Translations under genes and position numbers: made by a program
Part shown: in pieces, positions 52,298-60,898 of the stretch
Position numbering within the stretch: position 1 is the first letter of the stretch
Layout of the letters: each line of letters starts with the position of its first letter
Source: Rhodobacter sp.
GTDB lineage: Bacteria; Pseudomonadota; Alphaproteobacteria; Rhodobacterales; Rhodobacteraceae
Length of the DNA stretch: 64,000 nt
Reading direction: 5' to 3'
Assembly (NCBI GenBank): GCA_030065095.1
Contig: JASJDP010000017.1
Coordinates: 245,762 to 309,761, forward strand
Notes under the pieces: model-generated
The model's input: the letters and a program-made list of their open reading frames with translations, nothing else
Told to the model about the DNA's origin: nothing
The model's database searches: none

Positions 52298-52585
52298 TCA
52301 GTCGAAGATATCCTCGATCAGCTCGAACGCTTCGCGGGCGAAATACCGAAGCTTTCCCTTACGCGATGACTTTTTTGTTTTTTTCTTCGGCTTCGGTCGG
52401 TGCGGATACCCCGCCGCGGGCTTCGGCGCCTTTTCGGCCTTCCTGGCCAACGGCACCACCTTCATCTCATGCAACGGGGCACCGCAGCCCGAACAGGCCA
52501 ATTCGTGGCGTTCCCGCCCCTTCAGCACCAGCGCGGCGCGGGTGCCGCAGTAGCAGCAGGTGGCGATCTTCGTCAGATGAGGCAT
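52298..52585 (-). CDS. Small zinc-ribbon protein with basic tail
   Basis: 95 residues. Four cysteines form a ribbon: CCYCGTRAAL and LACSGCGAPLHEM. A strongly basic tail (HRPKPKKKTKKSSRKGKLRY) follows, then an acidic end (AFELIEDIFD). It looks nucleic-acid-binding, but no family function is known to me. ATG 52585 was chosen because the upstream frame lacks protein character. It is divergent from the membrane protein at 52718. Confidence 0.7.
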   Translation of the reverse strand: MPHLTKIATCCYCGTRAALVLKGRERHELACSGCGAPLHEMKVVPLARKAEKAPKPAAGYPHRPKPKKKTKKSSRKGKLRYFAREAFELIEDIFD

Positions 52586-52717
52586 GAGGCTTTCTATATC
52601 AAAACACCTCACGGATATCGTTTCCGGCCTGCCTGTCTTCAAGGCCCGATGGCCGCAATATCGCGATCCACCCAGATGTGCTACACTCGGGATCGTTCGG
52701 CAGAAGGGGTGTTTTCT

Positions 52718-53554
52718 ATGGCCGATCCAGAAAAGGGCCCGGGGGGCCTGCCGTTCGTCGTCGATCTGCGCAGGGTCAACATGTTTGTCGGCTATGCCGC
52801 CATTGGCCTTCCGGTGGCGCTTCTTCTGCTGACACTGTTGACCGATATCTGTTTCAGCGGTTCGATCAGCCACTATTACTACACCCGGATCGGAGGCGAC
52901 TATTTCGTCGGCACGCTCAGCTTCGTCGGCCTGCTGCTGGTGTTCTTCTATTCCTTCAAGGGCGAGGTCGACGGCTATCTGGAACATCGTCCGGCCGACA
53001 TGATCCTGCTGAAGGTCGCGGGCCTTGCCGCTTTTGCCATCGCCTTCGTTCCGACCAACGGCTCGGGCTGTGACTTTGAGGGTCAGGTCGCGCGCGTGTT
53101 TCTTACGGCAACATCGGGGTCAGAGAGCTACGTCTTCGGCCAACCGCCCGTGACCGGCACCATCGGGTTCGATTTCTGGGCAACGCTGGGTGTCACCAAC
53201 AAGGTGTTGCGTCAGACGCATCTGATTGCGGCCGGGGTGATGTTTCTGATCCTCGCCTATTTCTCGCTGGTCGTCTTCACCCGGACCAACACGCGCGCGT
53301 CACTCACCAAGCGCGGTGATCCGGTGCCCCAAAAGATCACCCGCAACCGCTATTACCGGATCCTCGGCGGTTTGATCCTTCTGTCCATCGTCGCGATCGC
53401 CTTCAAGGCGCTTGTGCTGCAGGACGCTGGCGAGGGGCTCAAGATGTGGGAGACATACCGGCTGACCTTCGTCTTCGAGGCGCTTGCGCTGATCTCTTTC
53501 GGCCTGTCCTGGCTGATCAAGGGCCGGTTTCTGAAATACTTCGACGATCCCTGA
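52718..53554 (+). CDS. Multi-helix membrane protein of unknown function
   Basis: 278 residues. About six hydrophobic segments: VGYAAIGLPVALLLLTLLTD, YFVGTLSFVGLLLVFFYSFK, ILLKVAGLAAFAIAFVPT, LIAAGVMFLILAYFSLVVF, ILGGLILLSIVAIAFKALVL and LTFVFEALALISFGLSWLIK. A cytoplasmic or periplasmic SISHYYYTRIGGD segment lies between helices 1 and 2. It resembles no family I can name with confidence. ATG 52718 is used; upstream codons are not protein-like. It converges on rlmB. Confidence 0.7.
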   Translation: MADPEKGPGGLPFVVDLRRVNMFVGYAAIGLPVALLLLTLLTDICFSGSISHYYYTRIGGDYFVGTLSFVGLLLVFFYSFKGEVDGYLEHRPADMILLKVAGLAAFAIAFVPTNGSGCDFEGQVARVFLTATSGSESYVFGQPPVTGTIGFDFWATLGVTNKVLRQTHLIAAGVMFLILAYFSLVVFTRTNTRASLTKRGDPVPQKITRNRYYRILGGLILLSIVAIAFKALVLQDAGEGLKMWETYRLTFVFEALALISFGLSWLIKGRFLKYFDDP

Positions 53555-53613
53555 CGCACATGCGGACACCGCGCCGAAACCGGTTGCGCCGGCGGCGATC
53601 GGCTGCATGCCCG

Positions 53614-54399
53614 CTACGACAGTTCGCGCCGTGCGGCATAAAGCGCCACGGCCGCGGCATTCGACACGTTGAGCGACCCAAAGCCGCCCGCCGCACCGAT
53701 CCGTGCCAGCCGGTCGCATGTCTCGCGCGTCTTCTGCCGAAGACCGGGGCCTTCTGCGCCAAGCACGATGCCGACCGCGCCGGTGCCGGCCCCGCGCAGC
53801 GCCTCTTCCAGCGGTTCGTCGGCCTCGCCCGCCAGACCGATCAGGGTATAGCCCATGCCCTGCAGCTGACCCATCGCGGCGGCAAGGTTCGTCACGCGCA
53901 GATAAGGCTGCCGTTCCAGCGCCCCGGAGGCGGATTTCGCCAATGCCCCGGTTTCCGGCGTCGAATGCCTGGCGGGTGCAATCACCGCGCGGGCGCCGAA
54001 CACCTCGGCCGACCGCAGCACCGCGCCGACATTGTGCGGGTCGGTCACCCTGTCGAGCAACACGACAATCCCCGTCTCGCCCGCACCAAGTCCGCAGCGT
54101 GCCGCGATGCTGCCCCAATCCAGCGGCCTGACCTCCAGCGCGGCTCCCTGATGCACCGATCCCGGATCGAGCGGGGCGGCAAACCTGCGTGGGTCGGCCA
54201 TCTCCGGCACAAGGCCCGCGGCGGCAATGGCATCGCCCAGGCGATCGGCGGCATTCTTTGTGACAATCAGACGGATTTTCTGCCGTGCTGGGTTGCTCAG
54301 GGCGTCGCGCACCGCGTGCAGCCCGAACAGCCAGACCGTCTCGGCCGCAGCTGCGCGCCGCCCGCGTTCCTTTTCGACGATCCATTTGGGCTTTCGCAT
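53614..54399 (-). CDS. rlmB: SpoU-family RNA 2'-O-methyltransferase (RlmB type)
   Basis: 261 residues. It begins with a basic tail and an L30e-like substrate-binding part (WLFGLHAVRDALSNPARQKI), then a SPOUT knot: VVLLDRVTDPHNVGAVLRSA (motif 1), GIVLGAEGPGLRQKTRETCD (motif 2) and FGSLNVSNAAAVALYAAR (motif 3, the AdoMet knot). RlmB methylates a guanosine of 23S rRNA. ATG 54399 follows GGGACGGAG; the longer frame runs back through the tRNA gene and is not used. Confidence 0.9.
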   Translation of the reverse strand: MRKPKWIVEKERGRRAAAAETVWLFGLHAVRDALSNPARQKIRLIVTKNAADRLGDAIAAAGLVPEMADPRRFAAPLDPGSVHQGAALEVRPLDWGSIAARCGLGAGETGIVVLLDRVTDPHNVGAVLRSAEVFGARAVIAPARHSTPETGALAKSASGALERQPYLRVTNLAAAMGQLQGMGYTLIGLAGEADEPLEEALRGAGTGAVGIVLGAEGPGLRQKTRETCDRLARIGAAGGFGSLNVSNAAAVALYAARRELS

Positions 54400-54511
54400 G
54401 AACTCCGTCCCGTTTCCCAGCCACTCCCTGTCCTGCGCCACCCCGGCTGACGCTGCAAGGGAATTTCCAGTTGACGGTGCCGGGGCGGGCCGATAATCAG
54501 CGCTTCGCGTC

Positions 54512-54595
54512 GGGCGACGTGCTGCAAGGTGCGGCAGCGGACTGTAACTCCGCCGGGGAGACCCATGCCTGGTTCGATTCCAGGGTCGCCCACCA
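54512..54595 (+). tRNA. tRNA-Tyr (GTA anticodon)
   Basis: An 84-nt tRNA with encoded CCA. Acceptor stem GGGCGAC pairs with GTCGCCC. The D-stem GCTG/CGGC, anticodon stem GCGGA/TCCGC with loop CTGTAAC (GTA), a long variable arm GGG-GAGA-CCC of the class II type expected for bacterial tRNA-Tyr, and a T-arm CCTGG-TTCGATT-CCAGG complete it. It lies 113 bp before the rlmB start on the other strand, and the accessory region begins just after it. Confidence 0.95.
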
Positions 54596-55788
54596 AATCC
54601 ACTAAAAATCAAATAAAATCAATGCTATGGTGTCCCGCACTATCTTAATATGGGGCAAGCCAAATCAATAGGTTATCAGAAAGGTGTCCCGCATTCAGTT
54701 GATCAGCAGCTTTGGACGTGGATTCAAACGATCCCGACGGGTTCGAGTCCCTCTGGGCCTACCAATGCCGAAAAATACCATTGATTTCATTGGACTTTTC
54801 GAGATTTTTTTCCTACCGGCATCGGTGGGAAAAAACCAGGTGGGAAAAAGAACCTTGTGACTGTCGATATCGAAGGTCAGTGTTCGCGCGTCGGAATTCC
54901 CACATCCTGGTTGCCGACACATGGTCGTTCCTGAAATGAGCGTATTTTTTAAACCTCCGGCCGACGACGCAAGAGAAGATCGATAATGCGAGCCACTCAT
55001 CTCGATGATGATCGTTCGGGAGCGTGCCGCGTGGGTGAGAGGGAGGGGCCTTTTATCGGGCTGCTCTGCTGGTCCTGCAAGCATTCCGGGGTCACAAAAG
55101 GCAGGCATTGGTCGAGCGCAATAGCGCCCACGCACCGCTGGTGGACACGCTCTACCGAAGCACCACAGCCAGGTGCGGCAACCCCTGGGATCGGTGCACC
55201 GCGACCTTCTAGCGGCCACCACGCCGAACAGACTGATGGGTCGGATGGTCGCCGATATAGAATGCCAATACCGACACATCGGCAAGATCACAGATCCGGA
55301 TATCGCAGCTCGATTTTTTTTGGCCGGCGAGCGCCTACCGTTAAGATGCACGCGCCGATCGAGAACCCAAACCAAGGCCCTTGCGATTTGCTATGACTCT
55401 GCGGTCAATCCTATAGAAAATCGAAGGGGAGATGAAAGCCACCGGTGACCGTTTGTGTGAATGTCAAAACACTCGGAGGAAGCTGTCGCTCCATCGGCGC
55501 ATCCCTGATTCCGGTAACGGCCCATTGCCGACCTTAGACTGGATAGCCTAGCGCCGCAGCGCGGCCCGCCGAAGGAGACATTCGCCGAATGTACTGAGTC
55601 AGGGGAATTCACAAACAACCGCCCTGCGGCCAACGGTCCCGCAGTGCAAATCAACAGGCACGCTGCATCGGTTAACGGCACACGCGTGGGAGACTTCAAT
55701 TTAGACATTGTGTCCGAACACCACTTTCGCAAGATTGGCTGAGCTAGGTCGCGCTTTCCCTTACCGAACTCAGTTGAAAGGTTCGCAA
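54596..55788. other. Gene-poor stretch after tRNA-Tyr
   Basis: 1.2 kb without a recognised gene. It contains two copies of GGTGTCCCGCA (near 54632 and 54686), a tRNA-3'-end-like fragment at 54736-54764, GGTGGGAAAAA-type repeats near 54825-54850, and short frames that match nothing. No integrase was found. It is probably a decayed island end. Confidence 0.5.
54736..54764 (+). other. tRNA/tmRNA 3'-end-like fragment, possible att remnant
   Basis: GACGGGTTCGAGTCCC followed by TCTGGGCCTACCA looks like a T-arm, acceptor strand and CCA end, but no matching 5' half lies upstream and the T-stem carries an extra C. Elements that insert at tRNA genes often leave such 3' ends. Confidence 0.4.
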
Positions 55789-56610
55789 TTGACCACAGTA
55801 CAAATTACTCTCGCCGCTGCAGCGCTTACAATTGGCTGGCTCACCGCGGCTACCGCCCATTGCATAACGCAAAAGGATGAGTTTCCCGGCTACCTTCGCG
55901 CATTTGCTTCAGACGCGCAGCGCAGCGGAATCGGCCAGCGCGGGCTTCAGGCACTGGCTTCAACCCAGTTGTCCGGAATAACCTGGCGGTTCGAATCCAA
56001 TCCCAGCACTCAGAGCGGGACGTTGCAGAGCGATCCTGCCACATTCCTCGCCAAACGCAGTGGGTCGAGTGCTGATGCCTTCATCAACGCAACCCGAAGG
56101 CGTGTTCAACAGAATGCGCAGCTGTTCGCGGCGATCGAGAATCGGTATGGCGTGCCTGGGTCGGTGCTGGCTACGATCTGGGGGCTGGAGACAAGCTGGG
56201 GCGGGTATCTTGGCGGCACATCCATAGTGTCTGGCGCCGTGACACTGGCGTCTTATTGTCGCCGACATCCGAGGTTCGAAAGCCACGCGCTTGCGGCGTT
56301 GGAGCTTGTCGACCAGGGCGTGATTGGTTCTGCCACCAAAGGCGGGCCGTCGGGCGAGCTTGGGCATATGCAGTTTCTGGCGGGCAATTGGGTGAAATAT
56401 GGAGTGGATGCCAACGGCGACGGCAAGGCCGACCCCTACAATGTGGTGGATGCATTGGCGACGGCGGCCAATATGCTGAAGTCCAATGGATGGAAGAAAG
56501 GGAAGCCGTTCCGTGACGGGACCGGCAACTTCAGGGTTTTGTCGGTGTGGAATGACAGCGGCAATTACCAGCGCGCCATCGCTTATGCCGCGAGCCGTGT
56601 AGGCGGGTGA
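55789..56610 (+). CDS. Lytic murein transglycosylase (MltB/SLT family 3)
   Basis: 273 residues from TTG 55789, which has GAAAGG upstream and starts a signal peptide (TVQITLAAAALTIGWLTAAT). Catalytic Glu lies in VLATIWGLETSWGGYLGGTS. Other MltB-like blocks are FPGYLRAFASDAQRSGIGQR, GELGHMQFLAGNWVKYGVDANGDGKADPYN and FRVLSVWNDSGNYQRAIAYA. It cleaves peptidoglycan with anhydro-muramyl product. An ATG at 55708 extends the same frame by 27 codons, but those residues would bury the signal sequence. Confidence 0.85.
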   Translation: MTTVQITLAAAALTIGWLTAATAHCITQKDEFPGYLRAFASDAQRSGIGQRGLQALASTQLSGITWRFESNPSTQSGTLQSDPATFLAKRSGSSADAFINATRRRVQQNAQLFAAIENRYGVPGSVLATIWGLETSWGGYLGGTSIVSGAVTLASYCRRHPRFESHALAALELVDQGVIGSATKGGPSGELGHMQFLAGNWVKYGVDANGDGKADPYNVVDALATAANMLKSNGWKKGKPFRDGTGNFRVLSVWNDSGNYQRAIAYAASRVGG

Positions 56611-56623
56611 CTTGGCAGCCTTC

Positions 56624-56797
56624 GGCCGATTCTGTTGAAAAAGTCGGTGTAGCGGCCCGACTGGGCAAATTGGCGGAATGATGTTCTTCCAAACCGCCGA
56701 TTTGCTAACACCGTTTGCTAGGCTGATGCCTCAGAAAAAAATGCTCCGGGTCTTTGAGAGAAAATTTTGGTAGCCGACTTTTTCAACACAATCGGCC
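56624..56797. mobile_element. MITE-like element of 174 bp with 24-bp inverted ends
   Basis: Ends GGCCGATT-C-TGTTGAAAAAG-TCGG and its inverse (56774-56797) agree at all but one of 24 positions. The end GGCC on both sides is a possible 4-bp target duplication. An internal inverted pair GCAAATTGGCGG / CCGCCGATTTGC lies at 56665-56705. No reading frame is present. TGTTG(A/C)AAA is also seen near the left end of the transposase element at about 62850, so the two may be related. Confidence 0.7.
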
Positions 56798-57021
56798 CAA
56801 ACCTGACATTAGACCGTTCAATACTCCGAACTTAATTATTCCGCATAGTGAACCTTCATACACAGTGCAGCATTTTGGAAAAGCCGGTGGCGGCAAAGCG
56901 GGGCTTTTCTGACGTTCGGCATGAAAAGGCGATATAGCCCCCTGGCGAACATTCTCACTGAAATTGAATCGCAGGCATGGTATTCTCCTCAATAGCATGT
57001 CAACCAAGGCTGGAGCGGAGC

Positions 57022-58215
57022 ATGGCTGCCTCGGCCAGAAGCATTTTGCAGCCGGAAGAGTTGGGTGCGCTGATCGGGCTAATCTACGATTCAGCGCTCG
57101 AAGAGCCGCAATGGCAGCGGTTCGTCGATTTTCTGCACGAGCTTTACCCGAAGGCGATTATCGCTTTGGTCGGGTATGATGGACCAGTCGGGACACACCA
57201 CGTAGTTCATGCCGGGATCGAGCCAAAATTCCTCGCCCTGTACTTCTCGGATTTTCTGGTGGGTAATGATACCTTCACGGCCTACATGAACGAACCGGTC
57301 GGCGCGATTGTAAATGATCACGATTACTTTACGAAGGAAGAGTTGCAGAAGCACAGATTTTACACCGACTGGGTGGTACCTCAAGGCCTCGGCGCCGCCA
57401 CATTTGCGATCATTGCATCCTATCAGGGCCGGTTCGTGGCGTTGCAGACCGCGTTTCCCGAAGAGCAGGAGGATGAAATTCGCGAAACCCTGCATCCTCT
57501 GTTCAAGATAATTGTCCCGCACGTCATCCGGGCGATGGAAATCGCCCGGACAATCAAGCTGACGCGGAAATTGTCGGAGACCCTGGGTGGCTTTCTTGAC
57601 AGGATTCTCCTGCCAATGCTGGTTACCGACGCAAAGGGCTATTTCCTGTTCGGCAACGCCGCCGCCAGAAGGCTTCTCAAGCGCGGCGCGGTTTTCCGGA
57701 TCGATGACAGCGGTCTGCTTTGTCTGAGCAGTGGCTTCGACACCCGCGGTTTGCGGACGAAGATTTCCAAGATGAACGGTGGCGCCGACATAGGCGGCAT
57801 GCAACTGGAGACGGGCGACGGGACAATCACGCTTTGCATCGCGCCGTTCAAGGCGGAAATGGCAGACGGTGTGGATCTCGAGGAGGCCCTGTTCGGCAGC
57901 GAGGATCGCTTCGCCATCTTCGTTGGTCAACGCGCGGGCGACGCCATCAGCACTGGTCTTCTGAGCGACATCTTCTCGCTGACCAAGCGGGAAGCGGAGA
58001 TCGGGAAGCAATTGCTGCTTGGCAAGTCGCCGCCAGAGATCGCTGCGGAATCGGCGCGTTCAGAACGGACCGTCCGCAATCAGGTACAATCGATCTACAG
58101 TAAGTTGAATGTCAAGTCTTACGCGGAACTGGTTGACAAACTGTCAGTATTCGGAACCGTGGGAACCCTGTTTGAATCGGGCCATTTTGCGACGAACGCG
58201 CAGCGTCCGAACTAA
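57022..58215 (+). CDS. LuxR-type transcriptional regulator
   Basis: 397 residues. The last ~65 form a LuxR/GerE helix-turn-helix: LTKREAEIGKQLLLGKSPPEIAAESARSERTV continues to a normal end. The first ~300 residues hold no autoinducer-domain match I recognise; PMLVTDAKGYFLFGNAAARR suggests a PAS-like sensor about residues 190-270. ATG 57022 follows CTGGAGCGGAG; a longer frame starts at 56977. It lies before the lectin-like gene on the same strand with a 110-bp gap. Confidence 0.82.
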   Translation: MAASARSILQPEELGALIGLIYDSALEEPQWQRFVDFLHELYPKAIIALVGYDGPVGTHHVVHAGIEPKFLALYFSDFLVGNDTFTAYMNEPVGAIVNDHDYFTKEELQKHRFYTDWVVPQGLGAATFAIIASYQGRFVALQTAFPEEQEDEIRETLHPLFKIIVPHVIRAMEIARTIKLTRKLSETLGGFLDRILLPMLVTDAKGYFLFGNAAARRLLKRGAVFRIDDSGLLCLSSGFDTRGLRTKISKMNGGADIGGMQLETGDGTITLCIAPFKAEMADGVDLEEALFGSEDRFAIFVGQRAGDAISTGLLSDIFSLTKREAEIGKQLLLGKSPPEIAAESARSERTVRNQVQSIYSKLNVKSYAELVDKLSVFGTVGTLFESGHFATNAQRPN

Positions 58216-58325
58216 ATTTCACTCCTTAGGTAATCTTGCTCATGCCGGCTTCGCCTTGGATTGGCATTTTTTTGCGCGTCCGTCTTGGACACTGACGATC
58301 AAATACAACCGAATGGGATATTACT

Positions 58326-60023
58326 ATGGCCAAACCTATGCATGCTACAGTTTTTGTACTTCTCGGATTGTGCGCAAGCGCCACACCAGCATTTACACAA
58401 TCATCGTGCTTTGACTCGCAGGCCGCAACAACGTTCACACGCGGCCTGACAACGGCATCGCGATGCGGTGTCTCCAGCGCGAACGGCGTTGTCACTGGCG
58501 ATCTGACGGTACGCGCCGGGGTAGAGGAGTGTGACATCTCAGTGGGCGACACTTTCCGCATCCTGCCATCGCCGAGAGTTGGTGCGAGCGCTACTGTGCA
58601 AGTGCTCGGAGGAGCGGTACAGACGACGGGAACCCCATTTTCCAGTTTTCAGGAAGTGGGTGCGACTGTGCGACTCGAAGTCAGTCATGGCAGTCAACTG
58701 ATCTGCTCTGCGGAGAAGAACCTAGGCAATCACACGTCACCAGGCATTCCAACGGAAACCAATCTGTCCGGGAACTTCACACTTTCATGTTCCGAACCGT
58801 TTGCAGGAGTCGTTCCGGTCACACTGGATGCTGCGGGACGTGCCGCAGTGACGGCGGACGTCATACTCCACATGTGGGGGGCATCAATCTCGTGGGGGTC
58901 TACTGCCTTTGCCGGCGCCGCAATCGCGAACCCCAATTTGGATATCGGCACGATTGCCGTTGAGCGCTGCAGCGGCGAGATCATCGGTGTCGATTCTCGT
59001 CAACCCATCCAGCTCTTTGCCATTGGCGGGGACGGTGTTGTCTATCATCGCTGGCAGCAAACGAGCGGCGGATGGAATGCTGATTGGGTTTCCCGCGCGG
59101 GTAGCGAGGTATCGCAGATCGAGGCCGTTCGAAATGCGGACGATCGGGTCGAGCTATTTGCACTCGGGTCGGATGGACAAGTTGCCAACAGGTTCACCAG
59201 GATGTCCGGTGCGTTCGATCCGAGCGGATTTCAGTCGCTTGGATTGCCTGCAAGCGGATCGGCAATATCGCAATTCTCTGTGGCGCGCGATGTAGGCGGC
59301 CGGATTCAACTTTTTGCAGTGGCGGAAGATGGCGTTGTCTACCATCAGTGGCAGAAGATCGGTGGCGGCTGGAATGACGAAGGCTACGGATCGTTGGGAG
59401 GAGAAAACATCGCGAGTGTGACTTCTGCCCGGTCCGGCGATGGGCGCGTGCATCTGTTCGCGCTTGACCGCGACGGCAATCTTCACGGCCGTTATCAAGT
59501 TATTGCGGGCGGTGGCTGGAACCATGAGGGCTTTGGTCCGCTGGGAACAGTGCCAGGCGGCATCCGGCAGTTCACAGCCGCGACGAATGCGGATGGATTG
59601 ATCGAATTGTTCGCCGTCGGCAACAACGGGTTGCTTTACAATCGCTGGCAAGTGCCGGGTTTCGCCTGGAACAGCCAAGGGTTTCAGCAATTTACGGGCA
59701 CAGATCGGGTCAATTCAGTGGAGGCCGGCCGTTCAAGAGACGGGCGAATCGAGCTGCTTGTGCGTGCGAATGGCGGTGTCGTCTATCAACGTTGGCAGAA
59801 GGTCGGCGGCGGCTGGAACGACCAGGGGTTTGTCCATCTGACACAAGGAACGACCGAGGTCGAAATTGCACGGAACATCGATGGTCTGATGGAGCTATTC
59901 ACCATAAATAGCGGACGAACCTTCAATATGTTCCAGCGCCCCGATGGCAGTTGGAACCCGGACGGTTTGCAGTCTATGGGAGGGACCGGAATAGCGCAGA
60001 TCAAAGCGTTGGGTTCCACATAA
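58326..60023 (+). CDS. Secreted lectin-like protein with seven propeller blades
   Basis: 565 residues. A signal peptide (MAKPMHATVFVLLGLCASAT...) is followed by a Cys-containing beta-rich domain (about 26-220) with no named match. Residues about 225-565 are seven imperfect repeats of ~49 residues, each like LFAVGxDGxVYHRWQxxxGGWN: they start IQLFAIGGDGVVY, VELFALGSDGQVA, IQLFAVAEDGVVY, VHLFALDRDGNLH, IELFAVGNNGLLY, IELLVRANGGVVY and MELFTINSGRTF. Seven such blades fit the PLL (Photorhabdus luminescens lectin) type fucose-binding propeller. It is probably exported and binds glycans. Sugar specificity is not readable. Confidence 0.8.
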   Translation: MAKPMHATVFVLLGLCASATPAFTQSSCFDSQAATTFTRGLTTASRCGVSSANGVVTGDLTVRAGVEECDISVGDTFRILPSPRVGASATVQVLGGAVQTTGTPFSSFQEVGATVRLEVSHGSQLICSAEKNLGNHTSPGIPTETNLSGNFTLSCSEPFAGVVPVTLDAAGRAAVTADVILHMWGASISWGSTAFAGAAIANPNLDIGTIAVERCSGEIIGVDSRQPIQLFAIGGDGVVYHRWQQTSGGWNADWVSRAGSEVSQIEAVRNADDRVELFALGSDGQVANRFTRMSGAFDPSGFQSLGLPASGSAISQFSVARDVGGRIQLFAVAEDGVVYHQWQKIGGGWNDEGYGSLGGENIASVTSARSGDGRVHLFALDRDGNLHGRYQVIAGGGWNHEGFGPLGTVPGGIRQFTAATNADGLIELFAVGNNGLLYNRWQVPGFAWNSQGFQQFTGTDRVNSVEAGRSRDGRIELLVRANGGVVYQRWQKVGGGWNDQGFVHLTQGTTEVEIARNIDGLMELFTINSGRTFNMFQRPDGSWNPDGLQSMGGTGIAQIKALGST

Positions 60024-60039
60024 GCCGCAGAGTGCTTAC

Positions 60040-60081
60040 TCCGCCGGTATAAAGGATTCCGAGATTCATTATACCGGCGGA
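60040..60081 (+). terminator. Strong hairpin after the lectin-like gene
   Basis: TCCGCCGGTATAA and TTATACCGGCGGA pair perfectly over 13 bp around a 16-nt loop, 17 bp after the lectin stop. The next bases are AAA rather than T, so it is a 3'-end hairpin and not a textbook intrinsic terminator. Confidence 0.6.
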
Positions 60082-60110
60082 AAACGTTCGCAGCCGTGTA
60101 AGGAGGAACG

Positions 60111-60281
60111 ATGAGCTCTCGCCTACCTCTTGCTGTCGGCCCTCATGAGACATTCGCTTGCGCGAGCCGAATGCCCGCACCGCAGGTCAAAGCGGACAAG
60201 CTCCAAGCCGCTGGTAAAAGTATACTCCAAGCGGGCAACTCGGTCGCGGCTGACTATCGCACATCGACTACGCCTTGTTGA
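60111..60281 (+). CDS. 56-residue protein of unknown function with ideal ribosome site
   Basis: ATG 60111 lies directly after AAGGAGGAACG, the best Shine-Dalgarno in this area. The frame gives MSSRLPLAVGPHETFACASR and later VKADKLQAAGKSILQAGNSV, ending at TGA 60279-60281. It has two cysteines (residues 18 and 56) and no membrane segment. No family is known to me. It may be expressed separately from the lectin gene, which ends with a hairpin 30 bp before. Confidence 0.5.
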   Translation: MSSRLPLAVGPHETFACASRMPAPQVKADKLQAAGKSILQAGNSVAADYRTSTTPC

Positions 60282-60433
60282 TATAAATGAAAAATAAGGG
60301 TAATATGTGTTAAATTCACGCGGGAAATCTATCAAACCTGAAGCAGCTGCTGGCTTCGTTTTCCGGCCATGTTGATTTCAGTGGGTTAATTAGTAGGAAA
60401 CAAAGAGGGATCTATAGGTGAAGGAGTATCGCT

Positions 60434-60898
60434 TTGTCTAGCTTGGAACCACCTCTAAGATTTTGGATTCCAGTTTCAATTTCTTTGATTTCCCTTGCAA
60501 TTTCTGGCTACGTCGCAATTTATAATGTGCAACAAGCGCGAGAGCTTGTAGATAACACAAGATTTGACGCAGTCATCGCCGCAGACGAATCCCTTAGGGT
60601 CGTCCAGAAATCTGGAGACTATTCTGTACCAGTGCAGCATATAGATGTAACAGCAAAATTTTTAACTTCCGATTTCCGTTTCATAGAGGCTGCGCCGAGA
60701 CGAATGAGGCTAACTTCAGACGGATCGAGTCCGCACTTTCGAGTTCTTGTGGCAGAAAATTTCATTTCTCGCTTTTGCGCGAATCAAGCTGTTGCAAATT
60801 GCGGAGTAGAAATTATTATCGACATGGTGGGGCGAATTCCTGTCGATGGTAGCCAAATTCGAGATTTCCAGATCCATGGTATACAGAGCGCTAGCTAG
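60434..60898 (+). CDS. AT-rich single-pass membrane protein of unknown function
   Basis: 154 residues from TTG 60434, with AAGGAG upstream. A membrane segment (FWIPVSISLISLAISGYVAI) is followed by a coil-like link and a beta-rich outer part (DYSVPVQHIDVTAKFLTSDF; later CANQAVANCGVEIIIDMVGR with two cysteines). The DNA is clearly more AT-rich than the rest of the window, so it is probably a foreign gene. It overlaps the next gene by 20 bp. Confidence 0.6.
   Translation: MSSLEPPLRFWIPVSISLISLAISGYVAIYNVQQARELVDNTRFDAVIAADESLRVVQKSGDYSVPVQHIDVTAKFLTSDFRFIEAAPRRMRLTSDGSSPHFRVLVAENFISRFCANQAVANCGVEIIIDMVGRIPVDGSQIRDFQIHGIQSAS

Noticed and set aside
54700..54764. A second complete tRNA gene
   Set aside because: Only a 3'-end-like part is present; no matching acceptor 5' strand, D-arm or clear anticodon arm is found and the T-stem has a bulged base.
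58909..59295. Second frame inside the lectin-like gene
   Set aside because: It shadows the repeated blades in another frame and has no independent ribosome site.
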